Shown here piece after piece: positions 45,790-55,322 of a stretch of 64,000 bases of DNA. The position numbers and the translations under genes are program-made. Below the pieces are notes generated by a model. That model was not told the DNA's origin, did not search any database, and worked only from the letters and a program-made list of their open reading frames with translations. This DNA is from Selenomonas sp. AE3005 (GTDB lineage: Bacteria > Bacillota > Negativicutes > Selenomonadales > Selenomonadaceae). Position 1 is the stretch's first letter. Every line of letters starts with the position of its first letter. Location: the NCBI RefSeq assembly GCF_000686945.1, contig NZ_JMME01000001.1, positions 186,001-250,000 on the forward strand, given 5' to 3'.

Positions 45790-45824
45790 CGCTATAGTGG
45801 TTTAGAGAAGGGGAGGTGCAGCTG

Positions 45825-46271
45825 GTGAACAGACAAAAAGGCCAGTCTATGGTGGAATTTTGCCTGGTTTTGCTAATTCTGCTTCCCGTGATATTGGGCA
45901 TGATATACGGCGCCTTTGCCTATGCTGATTACCTGCAGTACAATACAGCCGTGCGCGAGGCAGCCAGAGATATTGCTATGCAAAAGGATGCAGCAGCACG
46001 CCTGGTCAGTGTAAATAAGATAAATAGTAATAAACATAGCAACGATTATGCCCAACCGCTGACGAAACTCTACACACCGGAATTTTCTGCAGCCGTAAAG
46101 GAACCTGCAGAAGAGACTACAGCCAATCCGGACACGGGGTCAGTAACGGTAAGTGTGAAACTGACGCTCGCCGTAGATACAGTCCTGTTGCCGAAAGAAT
46201 TAGGGCCCATGCAATGCAGCATGCCTATAGAACCGCTGGTGCCTGTCGCCGGTTCGGCAGCTAATCCGTAG
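45825..46271 (+). CDS. tadE: TadE-like pseudopilin
   Basis: 148 residues. KGQSMVEFCLVLLILLPV at the start has the prepilin-type cleavage site with Glu at +5 of the mature form. The YADYLQYNTAVREAARDIA helix is typical of TadE. The rest is a small periplasmic domain. GGGAGGTG lies six bases before the GTG at 45825. Minor pilins of this type are needed for Flp pilus assembly. Confidence 0.85.
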   Translation: MNRQKGQSMVEFCLVLLILLPVILGMIYGAFAYADYLQYNTAVREAARDIAMQKDAAARLVSVNKINSNKHSNDYAQPLTKLYTPEFSAAVKEPAEETTANPDTGSVTVSVKLTLAVDTVLLPKELGPMQCSMPIEPLVPVAGSAANP

Positions 46272-46322
46272 AGCAGGAATAGCAGTAGTTTAGTGATACG
46301 ATAGCAGCAAGGTGGGGATGAT

Positions 46323-47849
46323 ATGTCGCTCTTAAAGCGTTTGGGAAGAACAAAGGAACAAGCCATCAAGGAAGTGGAAAGAAGGGGCGTAAATCAGCCG
46401 GCCGCCAATCTACAGGAACAAGCTGATAAAGGCCGGGAAACTGCGCCGCGCAAAGCTCCGGCATGGACACCGGACGAACATCAGACTTATTCCCGGCTGG
46501 GGGAGAACAAACATACAGATCATTCTCATATGGCGTCTGCGTTTGCGGCGCGCCGTTCTGCTGTGGTGCAGATAGACCAGATTCAGGCTTTAAGATTGGC
46601 TATTCATCGTCGGATTGTGGATGAAATGACGGTGGCTGAGCAGCAGCTCATTGCTCAGGGCAAAGAGGCCCGGGAACAGATAAAGAATTTGATTTCTTCC
46701 TATCTGGAACGGGAAATGGTCAATAGCAACTATAATCTGTCCCGGGCGGAACGCATGGCTCTCGTGGACGATATTTGTGATGAGCTGCTGGGCCTTGGCC
46801 CCTTGGAACCGCTCTTAAAAGATGATTCCATTACAGAAATTATGGTAAACGGCCCCAAGGATATCTTTGTGGAACGTGGCGGCAAGCTGCTGCTCACCGA
46901 TACCCGTTTTTATGATGATGCCCATCTGATGAATATTATTGAGCGTATACTGGCACCGCTGGGCCGCCGCGTAGACGAGGCGTCACCTCTGGTTGACGCC
47001 CGTCTGGCAGACGGTTCGCGTGTAAATATCATCATTCCGCCGTTGTCGCTTACAGGTCCGACACTGACCATCCGCAAATTTGCGCAGAATGCCTTATCCG
47101 TGGAAAACCTTGTAGGGCTGGGCACTATGAGCGAAGAGATGGCGATGTTCTTGGAAGGCTGTGTTAAAGCGCGGCTGAACATTCTGGTTGCCGGGGGAAC
47201 CGGCTCCGGCAAGACGACGACGCTTAACGTACTGTCATCTTTTATCCCGTCCGCTGAGCGCATTGTCACCATCGAGGACGCAGCCGAACTCAGGCTGCAG
47301 CAGCGCCATGTGGTCATACTGGAATCACGTCCGGCCAATATCGAGGGCACGGGTGCGGTTACCATTCGTGACCTGGTACGCAACGCCCTGCGTATGCGTC
47401 CTGACCGCATTATTGTTGGTGAGGTTCGCTCCGGTGAGGCTCTGGACATGCTGCAGGCCATGAATACCGGCCATGATGGCTCAATTACCACGGCCCATGC
47501 CAATAGTCCCCGTGATGTGCTGTCCCGTTTGGAGACCATGACACTGATGGCTGGCATGGAGCTGCCGGTACGTGCTGTGCGTACGCAGATTGCATCGGCT
47601 ATCAACCTGATTATTCAGCAGTCACGCCTGCAGGACGGCAGCCGTAAACTCACCCATATCACCGAAGTTCAGGGCATGGAAGGTGATACGATCATCTTAC
47701 AGGATCTGTTCCGTTATGTGCAGGACTATATTGATCAAGAAGGCCGCTCTGTGGGACATTATGAGGCTACAGGCCTGCAGCCTACGTTTATGGATAAATT
47801 CCGTATCCACGGTGTGGAACTGCCGCGGGATATATTTAAAAAGCACTGA
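46323..47849 (+). CDS. tadA: Flp pilus assembly ATPase TadA/CpaF
   Basis: 508-residue secretion ATPase of the VirB11/GspE superfamily. Residues 1-90 are a charged, probably disordered start. Walker A is GGTGSGKTTT near 290, an Asp/Glu box is TIEDAAEL near 317, Walker B is RPDRIIVGEVR near 360, and the His box is TGHDGSITTAHANS near 380. It powers pilus assembly at the inner membrane. The ribosome site is AAGGTGGGG. Confidence 0.94.
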   Translation: MSLLKRLGRTKEQAIKEVERRGVNQPAANLQEQADKGRETAPRKAPAWTPDEHQTYSRLGENKHTDHSHMASAFAARRSAVVQIDQIQALRLAIHRRIVDEMTVAEQQLIAQGKEAREQIKNLISSYLEREMVNSNYNLSRAERMALVDDICDELLGLGPLEPLLKDDSITEIMVNGPKDIFVERGGKLLLTDTRFYDDAHLMNIIERILAPLGRRVDEASPLVDARLADGSRVNIIIPPLSLTGPTLTIRKFAQNALSVENLVGLGTMSEEMAMFLEGCVKARLNILVAGGTGSGKTTTLNVLSSFIPSAERIVTIEDAAELRLQQRHVVILESRPANIEGTGAVTIRDLVRNALRMRPDRIIVGEVRSGEALDMLQAMNTGHDGSITTAHANSPRDVLSRLETMTLMAGMELPVRAVRTQIASAINLIIQQSRLQDGSRKLTHITEVQGMEGDTIILQDLFRYVQDYIDQEGRSVGHYEATGLQPTFMDKFRIHGVELPRDIFKKH

Positions 47850-47863
47850 GGGAGGGCATAACC

Positions 47864-48847
47864 ATGATTATTTTAGTGGCTGCATTAGTGACAGCTTTGG
47901 TTATGGCAATGCTGTTCCTCTTGCTTTACGCCGCCCGCCGTCCGCAGATGCAGACGCGTCAGCACCTGGAACGCATGATTGCCGAGGCTGAGGCCGAGCG
48001 CAGCGCAGCCAGACAGCAAAAACGCCGGTCAGCGGCCGCGGAAACGGGTGTGGTTTCCGATTATCACTATATGCGTGAGCAAAGCTTTAAAGAGCGTATT
48101 ATCCGCCCACTGATGAAGGGGATGGAAAACTGGCTTATGCGTTTTGCGCCGCGGGAACTCAGGACGATGATGGAAAATATGCTCCTGCATTTGGGCATGC
48201 AGGAACAATGGAGCGTTAACCGTCTGGCTGCTGGCTGGGTATTATGGGTAGTGGTCGGCGGTATCTTTGCCCTGCTGTTCATATCGGCCTTTTCGCCGCT
48301 GCTGCTGCCCCAGCAAATTGCAATTTTCATTTTGGGATTGATTTTAGGGGCGCTTGTTCCCTTTATGTTGCTGCAATCGGCTATCAGACGGCGCAAAGCC
48401 GCTATCCGGCGGCAGCTGCCGGAGTTTCTCGATTTTCTGTGCGTCAGTGTTCAAGCCGGCTTATCCTTTGATGGCGCTGTGACCAAAATCGTTAACCGCA
48501 TGAAAGGCCCTCTGATGGATGAATTCCGGCGTATGCTCCGCGACATGGGGCTGGGTATGGATAGGCAGCGAACCTTGAATCAGCTGGCTAAACGCTGTGA
48601 TGTAGAGGAGATTTATCTTTTTACGGCCTCAGTAATACAGGCGGAACATTTGGGCACAAGCATGTCCAGAACTTTGAAAATGCAGGCTGACAATATGCGT
48701 GACCGCCATCGTCAGACAGTACGGGCATTGGCCTTGAAGGCGCCGGTAAAGATTATCTTCCCGATGATATTGTTTATCTTTCCTTCAATTTTCGTAATGG
48801 TGGTCTTTCCAGCAGCTTTGACGCTGCTGAAATCCCTTAACAGATAG
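47864..48847 (+). CDS. tadC: Flp pilus inner-membrane platform protein TadC
   Basis: 327 residues, the second T2SSF-type platform protein. It has an N-terminal helix (1-24), two helices near 127-170, a domain with LPEFLDFLCVSVQAGLSFDGAV, and C-terminal helices after ALKAPVKIIFPM. The TadB/TadC pair is split by the pilin, tadE and tadA genes. GAGGGAGG lies before the ATG. Confidence 0.9.
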   Translation: MIILVAALVTALVMAMLFLLLYAARRPQMQTRQHLERMIAEAEAERSAARQQKRRSAAAETGVVSDYHYMREQSFKERIIRPLMKGMENWLMRFAPRELRTMMENMLLHLGMQEQWSVNRLAAGWVLWVVVGGIFALLFISAFSPLLLPQQIAIFILGLILGALVPFMLLQSAIRRRKAAIRRQLPEFLDFLCVSVQAGLSFDGAVTKIVNRMKGPLMDEFRRMLRDMGLGMDRQRTLNQLAKRCDVEEIYLFTASVIQAEHLGTSMSRTLKMQADNMRDRHRQTVRALALKAPVKIIFPMILFIFPSIFVMVVFPAALTLLKSLNR

Positions 48848-48878
48848 GCAAAGATTTACTGACTGGAGGTGGGACAGG

Positions 48879-49655
48879 ATGATGACAAAGCTGCGGAAAA
48901 TACTGCGGGGAGAAAAGGGGCAGAGTTTGACGGAATGGTGTCTGGTGGCACTGCTGGCGTTGGGAGTGTTTCTCCTGTTCAGGGAATCCAGCCTGCTCAC
49001 CCAGGCGAAGAACACCTATGATAATGTGGGCAGCTATCTAAGCGGTACGACGAAAACCGCCCAAAACCTCAGCAAGTATGGTACAATCTCCAACACGGAG
49101 CTCATGCAGATTGCTAATGAAGAGCGGATATCGCTGGACCAAAAGACTTTGGAGAATCTGGCCGGGGCTTTTATCGGCAAGACCAAAAATGAGATAAGAG
49201 CCATGCTGATAAAGGACCCCAATTTCAATAAATACGACGCGGGCAAAGAATTAAATCAAGGCAATCTGCTCTTTGACTATTACATTGAAAAAACCGGTGA
49301 TGGTGAAGACGGGGCGGTACAGACGAGATTTGGCAATACCATGGTTTCCACCGATAACCTGCTCAATTGGATGCAGGGCAACTATACGTCGTTTGATACG
49401 AAAAATAATGCACTGACTATGGATAACCGCCTGTTCTACTCCAATGATGTAATTGACCCTTCGGGCGTAATGAACGGTACGGCGCATGAAGAAGGTACGT
49501 ATGCCGTCAGTGTGCGCTGCACATTCAATTTTGACAAAAGCGGCAAGGTGGAGAGTGTGCAGATTTGGGCTACCCGTAATAAACAAAAAAAGGGAACAAA
49601 TACCTGGATTAGAAATGAAACAGACGGGCTCATGCATTTAATGGTTAAAAATTAA
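48879..49655 (+). CDS. Large minor-pilin-like protein of the tad locus
   Basis: 258 residues. The N-terminus has a basic leader then EKGQSLTEWCLVALLALGVFLLF, which fits a type IV prepilin site (cleavage after Gly, Glu at +5). The remaining about 220 residues are a hydrophilic domain without a recognised family, with a repeated Asn/Asp-rich character. It could be a tip or adhesive minor pilin, which is inference from its prepilin-like start and place between tadC and tadG. GGAGGTGGG lies before the ATG. Confidence 0.7.
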   Translation: MMTKLRKILRGEKGQSLTEWCLVALLALGVFLLFRESSLLTQAKNTYDNVGSYLSGTTKTAQNLSKYGTISNTELMQIANEERISLDQKTLENLAGAFIGKTKNEIRAMLIKDPNFNKYDAGKELNQGNLLFDYYIEKTGDGEDGAVQTRFGNTMVSTDNLLNWMQGNYTSFDTKNNALTMDNRLFYSNDVIDPSGVMNGTAHEEGTYAVSVRCTFNFDKSGKVESVQIWATRNKQKKGTNTWIRNETDGLMHLMVKN

Positions 49656-49667
49656 GGGGGGAGTATC

Positions 49668-51329
49668 ATGAGAGGAAAGTCTGCCGAAAAAGGGACGGTC
49701 TTAGTCTTTGTCGCTCTCATGCTCCCCTTTTTGGTATTTTTTGCCGGTATGGGAATCGATGTAGGGCGTGCTTACCTGTATAAATCCCATATGCAAAACG
49801 CTGCCGATGCTGCTGCGCTGGCCGGTGTGGAGAAAGCCGGCGGCTTGAAGGGCAGATTGGTGCGGAGCGGCGAGGTGCCGCTGAACAGCAATATTATTCA
49901 GTCCGAAAGCTCGGCTGTTGCTGACGAGGGCGCCAATAAAATCCTGGCTATGGATAAAAACAATATATGGAACACGCAGAACAGCAATACCCATACCGAA
50001 ATGCGCAAAATTGTACGCACGGATTTAAAAAATCCGATAATGAAAAATCAGGCGGCGACCTATTATTATAAGGTCGTTTTGACCGATGATATGCCGTTTG
50101 ACTTTGCCAGGAACTTTTTGCCGGCTGATTTGCTGCCAGACAATTGGAAGATATATGTAGAGGCCTGGGCAATGTCTAATGTACGCGAGGGCGGCATAGA
50201 TTTGGACACGCAGCTTAGAGCGGCAAGAGATGCCTATACAGCTGGTACTTTTCAGGAATTAGAGGCTGGCTTAAAAAAACCGAGCAACTTTAGCAGTAAA
50301 CGCGATTATGCCAAGGCAATCAGTTTTACCAACAAAGGGCCGGCCTATAATGCAGATGGAACCAGGACAGAAATCCACGATATGGATGGTACGGCGTCTT
50401 TGAACAATAATATGAAAAGCCTGTTTGTAAATTTTAAACCGGATTTTATTACCAGCCAAAAGATGACTGGCGACTGGGACCTTCATAAAATAGCCAATAT
50501 GACGGTGCAGGAGGCCAGGGAATACATTTATGCCCTCGGCATGCAGATTACCAACTGGCGGATTGTTGACGCGTCAGGTACGGCATTGGAAGAAAACGAA
50601 GGCGGCATTTCCCTGTGGGGAAGGTTCTACGAAAAGCTGGTAAAATATTTTGGGGAAAATGTAGCCAAACAACTGATGTATACGCCGATAACCTCTGTTA
50701 TCAATGTGACTAATCCTTACCCGGTAAGAGAGCTGGAACAACTGTCAGAGGACGAAATCTCCTATGATATACGCACGGACGAACCTAATAAGCTGGACCC
50801 TCTCTTTATCCGCATTGAAAGTGAGGAATATAATACAGGTTCCGGCAGCACCAGCTGGGTTACCAACACAGCCCGTGATATCAATATCAATATCCTGGCT
50901 GATAATACACCCAAATCAACCATTGCCGGGAAATATTATTATCGCCCCATGTTGTTCTTCTACGATGGCCCGGTGGGGGATAATGATGAACGCGGTACAG
51001 GACGTAAGTCACGCACGGTTACTTTGAATCTGGATAAAGACTTCCGCGGTATACTTTACGCCCCCAACAGCCCGGTGTGTGTGCAGGGGAATGGTCATAA
51101 GTTCCAGGGAATTATCGTCGCTGAACGTATCGTGGATGCTGCCGGCAATACCATAGAAATGCCGGGTGAGCTTAACAGCACGACGAATCCGGATTTTCAG
51201 TTATTCTATACGAAACTCGGCCTCAGTGAGGCTTACTACGATGACTTTGGTGCCATCGCTCTTACAGTTTATAATGACCCCAAACAGGATATCGTTTTTC
51301 TGACGGAACGGGCGAAGGTTACTATCTAA
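49668..51329 (+). CDS. TadG-like pilus protein
   Basis: 553 residues. The first 60 residues are the TadG N-terminal pattern: EKGTVLVFVALMLPFLVFFAGMGID (no Glu at +5), then VGRAYLYKSHMQNAADAAALAG. The long remainder is extracytoplasmic, with no metal-binding VWA motif visible. In other tad loci TadG is a membrane-anchored protein required for pilus function. GGGGGGAG lies before the ATG. The prepilin peptidase gene starts 13 bases after the stop. Confidence 0.82.
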   Translation: MRGKSAEKGTVLVFVALMLPFLVFFAGMGIDVGRAYLYKSHMQNAADAAALAGVEKAGGLKGRLVRSGEVPLNSNIIQSESSAVADEGANKILAMDKNNIWNTQNSNTHTEMRKIVRTDLKNPIMKNQAATYYYKVVLTDDMPFDFARNFLPADLLPDNWKIYVEAWAMSNVREGGIDLDTQLRAARDAYTAGTFQELEAGLKKPSNFSSKRDYAKAISFTNKGPAYNADGTRTEIHDMDGTASLNNNMKSLFVNFKPDFITSQKMTGDWDLHKIANMTVQEAREYIYALGMQITNWRIVDASGTALEENEGGISLWGRFYEKLVKYFGENVAKQLMYTPITSVINVTNPYPVRELEQLSEDEISYDIRTDEPNKLDPLFIRIESEEYNTGSGSTSWVTNTARDININILADNTPKSTIAGKYYYRPMLFFYDGPVGDNDERGTGRKSRTVTLNLDKDFRGILYAPNSPVCVQGNGHKFQGIIVAERIVDAAGNTIEMPGELNSTTNPDFQLFYTKLGLSEAYYDDFGAIALTVYNDPKQDIVFLTERAKVTI

Positions 51330-51342
51330 GGTGGTTCTCTTT

Positions 51343-51978
51343 ATGTTGTTGATAAAACTATTGGCTGCCATCGCCTTGGCGGTGGCAGCCTCCTTGTGCG
51401 GTACGCGCTGGATTGATTCCCTGTACCGCCGGAAGGGAGAAATACTTTCCTTTCCCAAGCGGATTGCTGAGCAGGCTGTTGCGCGTCGCCGCCGCATGCC
51501 GGCCGTTATGGGCGCACTCTTTGCTTTTTCCGTGCTGGTAATAAACTGTCCTGTCTGGCAGAGCGGCTTTATTATGGCGTACCTGTTCTTTCTGGTATTG
51601 TTTGCTTTTACTGATTTTGAACAGCAGGTAATCTTTGACATAATGCTGCTGCCCTGCGCTGCCCTGGGACTTGTCAGTACAATTTTGACAGGTCAATCAC
51701 TGCTGACGCATTTGCTGGCGGCCCTGGGCGGCGGCGGCCTGTTCTTACTGCTGGCACTTATCAGCAAGGGAGCCTTGGGCGGCGGCGATATAAAGCTCAT
51801 AGCTTGTTTAGGACTATGGACAGGGATAAATGACCTGTCAGATATCATGATTATCGGCTGTATCGGTGGCGGCGTTGCCGCACTGCTGCTCCTGCTGACC
51901 GGCCGTATAAAAATAGGAGAAAATATGGCTTATGGCCCTTATTTTATCTTTGCCGCCTTGTATGTATTGTTTCGCTGA
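51343..51978 (+). CDS. Prepilin peptidase (CpaA/TadV-like)
   Basis: 211 residues, about six membrane helices. The two catalytic aspartates of A24 prepilin peptidases are in FTDFEQQVI (near residue 88) and GGGDIKL (near residue 148). It would remove the leaders of Flp, TadE and the minor pilin. The N-terminal methylase domain of PilD-type enzymes is not clearly present. The ATG at 51343 has AAGGTGG eight bases upstream. Confidence 0.9.
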   Translation: MLLIKLLAAIALAVAASLCGTRWIDSLYRRKGEILSFPKRIAEQAVARRRRMPAVMGALFAFSVLVINCPVWQSGFIMAYLFFLVLFAFTDFEQQVIFDIMLLPCAALGLVSTILTGQSLLTHLLAALGGGGLFLLLALISKGALGGGDIKLIACLGLWTGINDLSDIMIIGCIGGGVAALLLLLTGRIKIGENMAYGPYFIFAALYVLFR

Positions 51979-51990
51979 CAGGAAATGCCT

Positions 51991-52287
51991 ATGAAAATTC
52001 AACTGGAATACGCCGACACCTTCTGGCGACGCTTTTGCGGCCTGATGTTCCGCAAACAGCTGCCCCCGGGACAGGGCCTGCTGCTCGCTCCCTGCAATGG
52101 CGTCCACATGTGCTTTATGCGCTTTGCCATTGACGCCATTTTCATCGATAAGGACTACCGCGTACTGAAAATCGCCCCCAACCTAAGGCCGTGGCTGGGG
52201 ATAGCCTACTGCCATAAAGCCTGGGGCGTAGTGGAAGTAGCTGCCGGTGAGGCTGAAGGGATAAACATAGGTGACATAATGGCATGA
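51991..52287 (+). CDS. DUF192 family protein
   Basis: 98 residues matching the DUF192 pattern: an RFCGLMFRK start, a LLAPCNGVHMCFMRFAIDAIFID core, and a hydrophobic EVAAG.A end. DUF192 proteins often accompany pilus or secretion loci in Firmicutes but have no established function. AGGAA is seven bases before the ATG at 51991; the ATG at 51985 is the alternative. It begins 13 bases after the prepilin peptidase stop and is the last gene of the locus. Confidence 0.8.
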   Translation: MKIQLEYADTFWRRFCGLMFRKQLPPGQGLLLAPCNGVHMCFMRFAIDAIFIDKDYRVLKIAPNLRPWLGIAYCHKAWGVVEVAAGEAEGINIGDIMA

Positions 52288-52304
52288 TTTATTACTAAAA
52301 TGCA

Positions 52305-52333
52305 TTGTCAAGTGTCAGACTTTGTGATAAAAT
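52305..52333 (+). promoter_or_regulatory. Promoter of the valS transcription unit
   Basis: TTGTCA (52305-52310), 17-base spacer, TAAAAT (52328-52333), followed directly by the T-box leader. Confidence 0.65.
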
Positions 52334-52354
52334 TAACGTCATGTTAGAAAAATA

Positions 52355-52606
52355 GCAAGGCAATGACGAAGAGGAGTAGGGCTATTCCTGCGGCAGAGAG
52401 AGAAAACGGCTGGTGGAAGTTTTCGTGCAGGGGGCGTGAAGGTCGCTTCGGAGCTTTTGGGCTGAACTATAGTAGGCGCAAACGTCTGGCCGCGTTAAGG
52501 CTTTGAGCTGACTTGTCAGATTGACATGTCAAATTGACAGGTCAGGAACATTGGTGGTACCACGAAAGTATGCGCTTTCGTCCTTTGGGGCGGAGGCGCT
52601 TTTTAG
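52355..52606 (+). promoter_or_regulatory. T-box leader of valS with terminator
   Basis: The leader has the AGAGAG and GGTGGAAG segments of stem I, a specifier region with GTC (valine) at 52442-52444 inside GAAGGTCGC, the AGTAGGCGC...CGTTA region, and the T-box core TGGTGGTACCACG at 52552-52564. The terminator GCGCTTTCGTCC (52572-52583)/GGGCGGAGGCGC (52588-52599) has 12 pairs and ends in TTTTT. Uncharged tRNA-Val should stabilise the antiterminator and allow valS transcription. A TGAC hairpin at 52508-52545 lies between stem III and the T-box. Confidence 0.9.
52508..52545 (+). repeat. TGAC-type hairpin within the valS leader
   Basis: CTGACTTGTCAGATT pairs with AATTGACAGGTCAG (one wobble and one bulge), and between them TTGACATGTCAA is a perfect palindrome. 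It resembles the TGAC hairpins at 4477, 25169 and 38111 but here it is inside the T-box leader and is not followed by T residues. Confidence 0.6.
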
Positions 52607-52625
52607 TTTATTGAGGAGGATTACA

Positions 52626-55304
52626 ATGAGCGAGATTCAGGAACAGGAAAACAACATTCCGAAGGTTTATGACCCGCAGTCTTTTGAAAAGAAATGGTAT
52701 AAGTTCTGGGAGGACAATAAACTCTTCCATGCTGAAGTGGATAAGAGCAAGAAACCTTACAGTATGGTTATTCCGCCACCGAATGTCACGGGGCAGCTGC
52801 ACATGGGCCATGCGCTTGACAATACGCTGCAGGATATTTTGATTCGTTTCCGCCGCATGCAGGGTTACAATGCTGTCTGGATTCCGGGCTGTGACCATGC
52901 CGGTATCGCTACACAGGCTAAGGTTGAGGCCTCCCTGCGTGAAGAGGGGACGAACCGTTATGAACTTGGCCGCGAAAAGTTCCTCGAACGCGTTTGGGAC
53001 TGGAAGGAACAGTATGGCAACCGCATTATGTCCCAGCTGCGTTCCCTGGGTTCTTCCTGTGACTGGGACCGTCAGCGTTTTACGATGGACGAAGGCTGCT
53101 CGGCCGCTGTGCGTGAAGTGTTCGTAAGCCTGTATGATAAGGGGCTTATCTACCAGGGCACGCGCATTACCAACTGGTGCCCGAACTGCAACACGGCTAT
53201 CTCTGATATCGAAGTGGAGCATGAAAATGAAAACGGTCACCTCTGGCACCTGCGCTATCAGGTAGAGGGTGAGGACCGCTATGTGGAAATCGCCACGACC
53301 CGTCCCGAGACCATGTTCGGTGATACGGGTGTAGCTGTACATCCCGACGACGAACGTTATAAGGATATCGTAGGTAAGACTTTGATTCTGCCGATTGTCA
53401 ACCGCCGTATTCCGCTGTTTGCCGATGAGTATGTAGACAAGGAATTCGGTACTGGTGCCGTCAAGGTTACGCCAGCACATGACCCCAACGACTTTGAAAT
53501 GGGGCTGCGTCACAACCTCGAACAGATTAAGGTCATCAACAACGATGGTACGATGGGCGAAGGCGCTGGCAAGTACAACGGCATGGACCGTTACGAATGC
53601 CGCAAGGCGCTCGTGAAAGAGCTCGAAGAACTCGGCGTACTCGTGTCTGTTGAAGAACATGAACATGCTGTTGGTCATTGCTCGCGCTGCCACAGCACGA
53701 TTGAACCGCTGGTATCCAAGCAGTGGTTTGTGAAGATGGAATCTTTGGCTAAGCCGGCTATGGAGGCAGTTAAAGACGGCCGCATTAAGTTCGTGCCGGA
53801 GCGTTTCAGCAAGATTTACCTGCAGTGGCTCGAAAATATCCGTGACTGGTGTATTTCCCGCCAGCTTTGGTGGGGGCATCGGATTCCGGCCTGGTACTGT
53901 GATGACTGCGGTAAGACCAGCGTATCCCGTACGGACCTGACGGAGTGTCCGCATTGCCACAGCCAGCATATTCATCAGGACGAAGATGTACTTGACACCT
54001 GGTTCAGCTCCGGTCTCTGGCCGTTTGAAACCATGGGCTGGCCGAAAGAAACGGAAGAGCTTAAGCATTTCTATCCGACAGCTACGCTCGTAACCGGTTA
54101 CGACATCATCTTCTTCTGGGTGGCCCGTATGGTTATGATGGGCCTGGAATTTGGCAAGGATATTCCGTTCCAGCATGTATTTATCCACGGTCTGGTACGC
54201 GACAGCCAGGGCCGCAAGATGAGTAAGTCCCTGGGCAATGGTATTGACCCGGTAGAAGTTATTGAAAAATACGGTGCTGATACCCTGCGTTTCATGCTGA
54301 TTACGGGCAACACGCCGGGCAATGATATGCGTTTCTATTGGGAACGTGTGGAGTCTGCCCGTAACTTTGCCAACAAGATTTGGAACGCCTCCCGTTATAT
54401 GCTCATGAACCTCGAAGGCTTTGACAAGAGCTTTAAGCCGGCTGAGGAAGATTATACTCTGTCTGATAAGTGGATTTTGTCCCGTTATGCGCGTACGGTG
54501 CGTGACGTTACGGAAAACCTTGATAAGTTCGAGCTCGGCGAGGCCGGCCGCATGATTTATGAATTCATTTGGAATGAGTTCTGCGACTGGTATATCGAGC
54601 TGACGAAGGCACGCCTTTACGACAAGGAAAATGTCCGTGCCCGTAATACGGCCCTGTATGTGCTGTCCACCGTGCTTGAAGGTACGCTGCGCCTGCTGCA
54701 CCCGTTCATGCCGTTCCTCACGGAAGAAATCTGGCAGAAGGTGCCGCATGCTGATGACCTCAAGAGCATTATGGAAACCAGCTGGCCGGAAGTTCAGGCC
54801 GAGTGCATCAGCGACGAGATTGAGGCTGATATGACGGCCATCATGGAAACTATCAAGACGGTTCGCAATATGCGTGCGGAAGTCGGCGCTGCTCCGAGCA
54901 AGAAGAGCGAGCTTATCTTAAGCTTTACGGACGAATCCTTGCGCGCTGTATTTACGGAAAACCAGAGCTATCTTGATAAGCTGGCATCTTCTGAACCGAT
55001 TACGATTCTGCCAGCTGGTGCTGATAAGCCGGAAAATGCTATGGCCGGTGTGGTAAACGGTGTGGAAGTATTCCTGCCGCTTAAGGGCCTTATTGATGTG
55101 GATAAGGAAACCGCCCGCCTGACCAAGGAACTGGAAAAACTCGACAAGGAAATCAGCCGCCTGGCCAAGAAACTGGGCAACGAAGGTTTCCTCGCCAAGG
55201 CTCCGGCTGATGTAGTAGCAGGTGAGAAGGAAAAGCTGGCCGGCTACGAGGAAAAGAAAAAATCTGTGGAAGGCCGTATGCAGGATTTGGCCAAACTGAA
55301 ATAA
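52626..55304 (+). CDS. valS: Valyl-tRNA synthetase
   Basis: 892 residues, class I synthetase. The HIGH motif is LHMGHALD and the KMSKS motif is [12 protein letters not shown]. The editing domain is in the middle, the anticodon-binding domain near 650-780, and a C-terminal coiled coil at about 820-890. It charges tRNA-Val and edits mischarged Thr. GAGGAGG lies before the ATG at 52626; the frame upstream belongs to the T-box leader. The specifier codon in the leader agrees with this identity. Confidence 0.97.
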   Translation: MSEIQEQENNIPKVYDPQSFEKKWYKFWEDNKLFHAEVDKSKKPYSMVIPPPNVTGQLHMGHALDNTLQDILIRFRRMQGYNAVWIPGCDHAGIATQAKVEASLREEGTNRYELGREKFLERVWDWKEQYGNRIMSQLRSLGSSCDWDRQRFTMDEGCSAAVREVFVSLYDKGLIYQGTRITNWCPNCNTAISDIEVEHENENGHLWHLRYQVEGEDRYVEIATTRPETMFGDTGVAVHPDDERYKDIVGKTLILPIVNRRIPLFADEYVDKEFGTGAVKVTPAHDPNDFEMGLRHNLEQIKVINNDGTMGEGAGKYNGMDRYECRKALVKELEELGVLVSVEEHEHAVGHCSRCHSTIEPLVSKQWFVKMESLAKPAMEAVKDGRIKFVPERFSKIYLQWLENIRDWCISRQLWWGHRIPAWYCDDCGKTSVSRTDLTECPHCHSQHIHQDEDVLDTWFSSGLWPFETMGWPKETEELKHFYPTATLVTGYDIIFFWVARMVMMGLEFGKDIPFQHVFIHGLVRDSQGRKMSKSLGNGIDPVEVIEKYGADTLRFMLITGNTPGNDMRFYWERVESARNFANKIWNASRYMLMNLEGFDKSFKPAEEDYTLSDKWILSRYARTVRDVTENLDKFELGEAGRMIYEFIWNEFCDWYIELTKARLYDKENVRARNTALYVLSTVLEGTLRLLHPFMPFLTEEIWQKVPHADDLKSIMETSWPEVQAECISDEIEADMTAIMETIKTVRNMRAEVGAAPSKKSELILSFTDESLRAVFTENQSYLDKLASSEPITILPAGADKPENAMAGVVNGVEVFLPLKGLIDVDKETARLTKELEKLDKEISRLAKKLGNEGFLAKAPADVVAGEKEKLAGYEEKKKSVEGRMQDLAKLK

Positions 55305-55322
55305 TCGTTAGGAGAACCCTAT

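Noticed and set aside
52608-54749. 713-codon open frame on the minus strand across valS
   Set aside because: It lies wholly antisense to a certain valS, has no ribosome site and no recognisable family; high-GC third positions of the real gene keep the opposite frame open.
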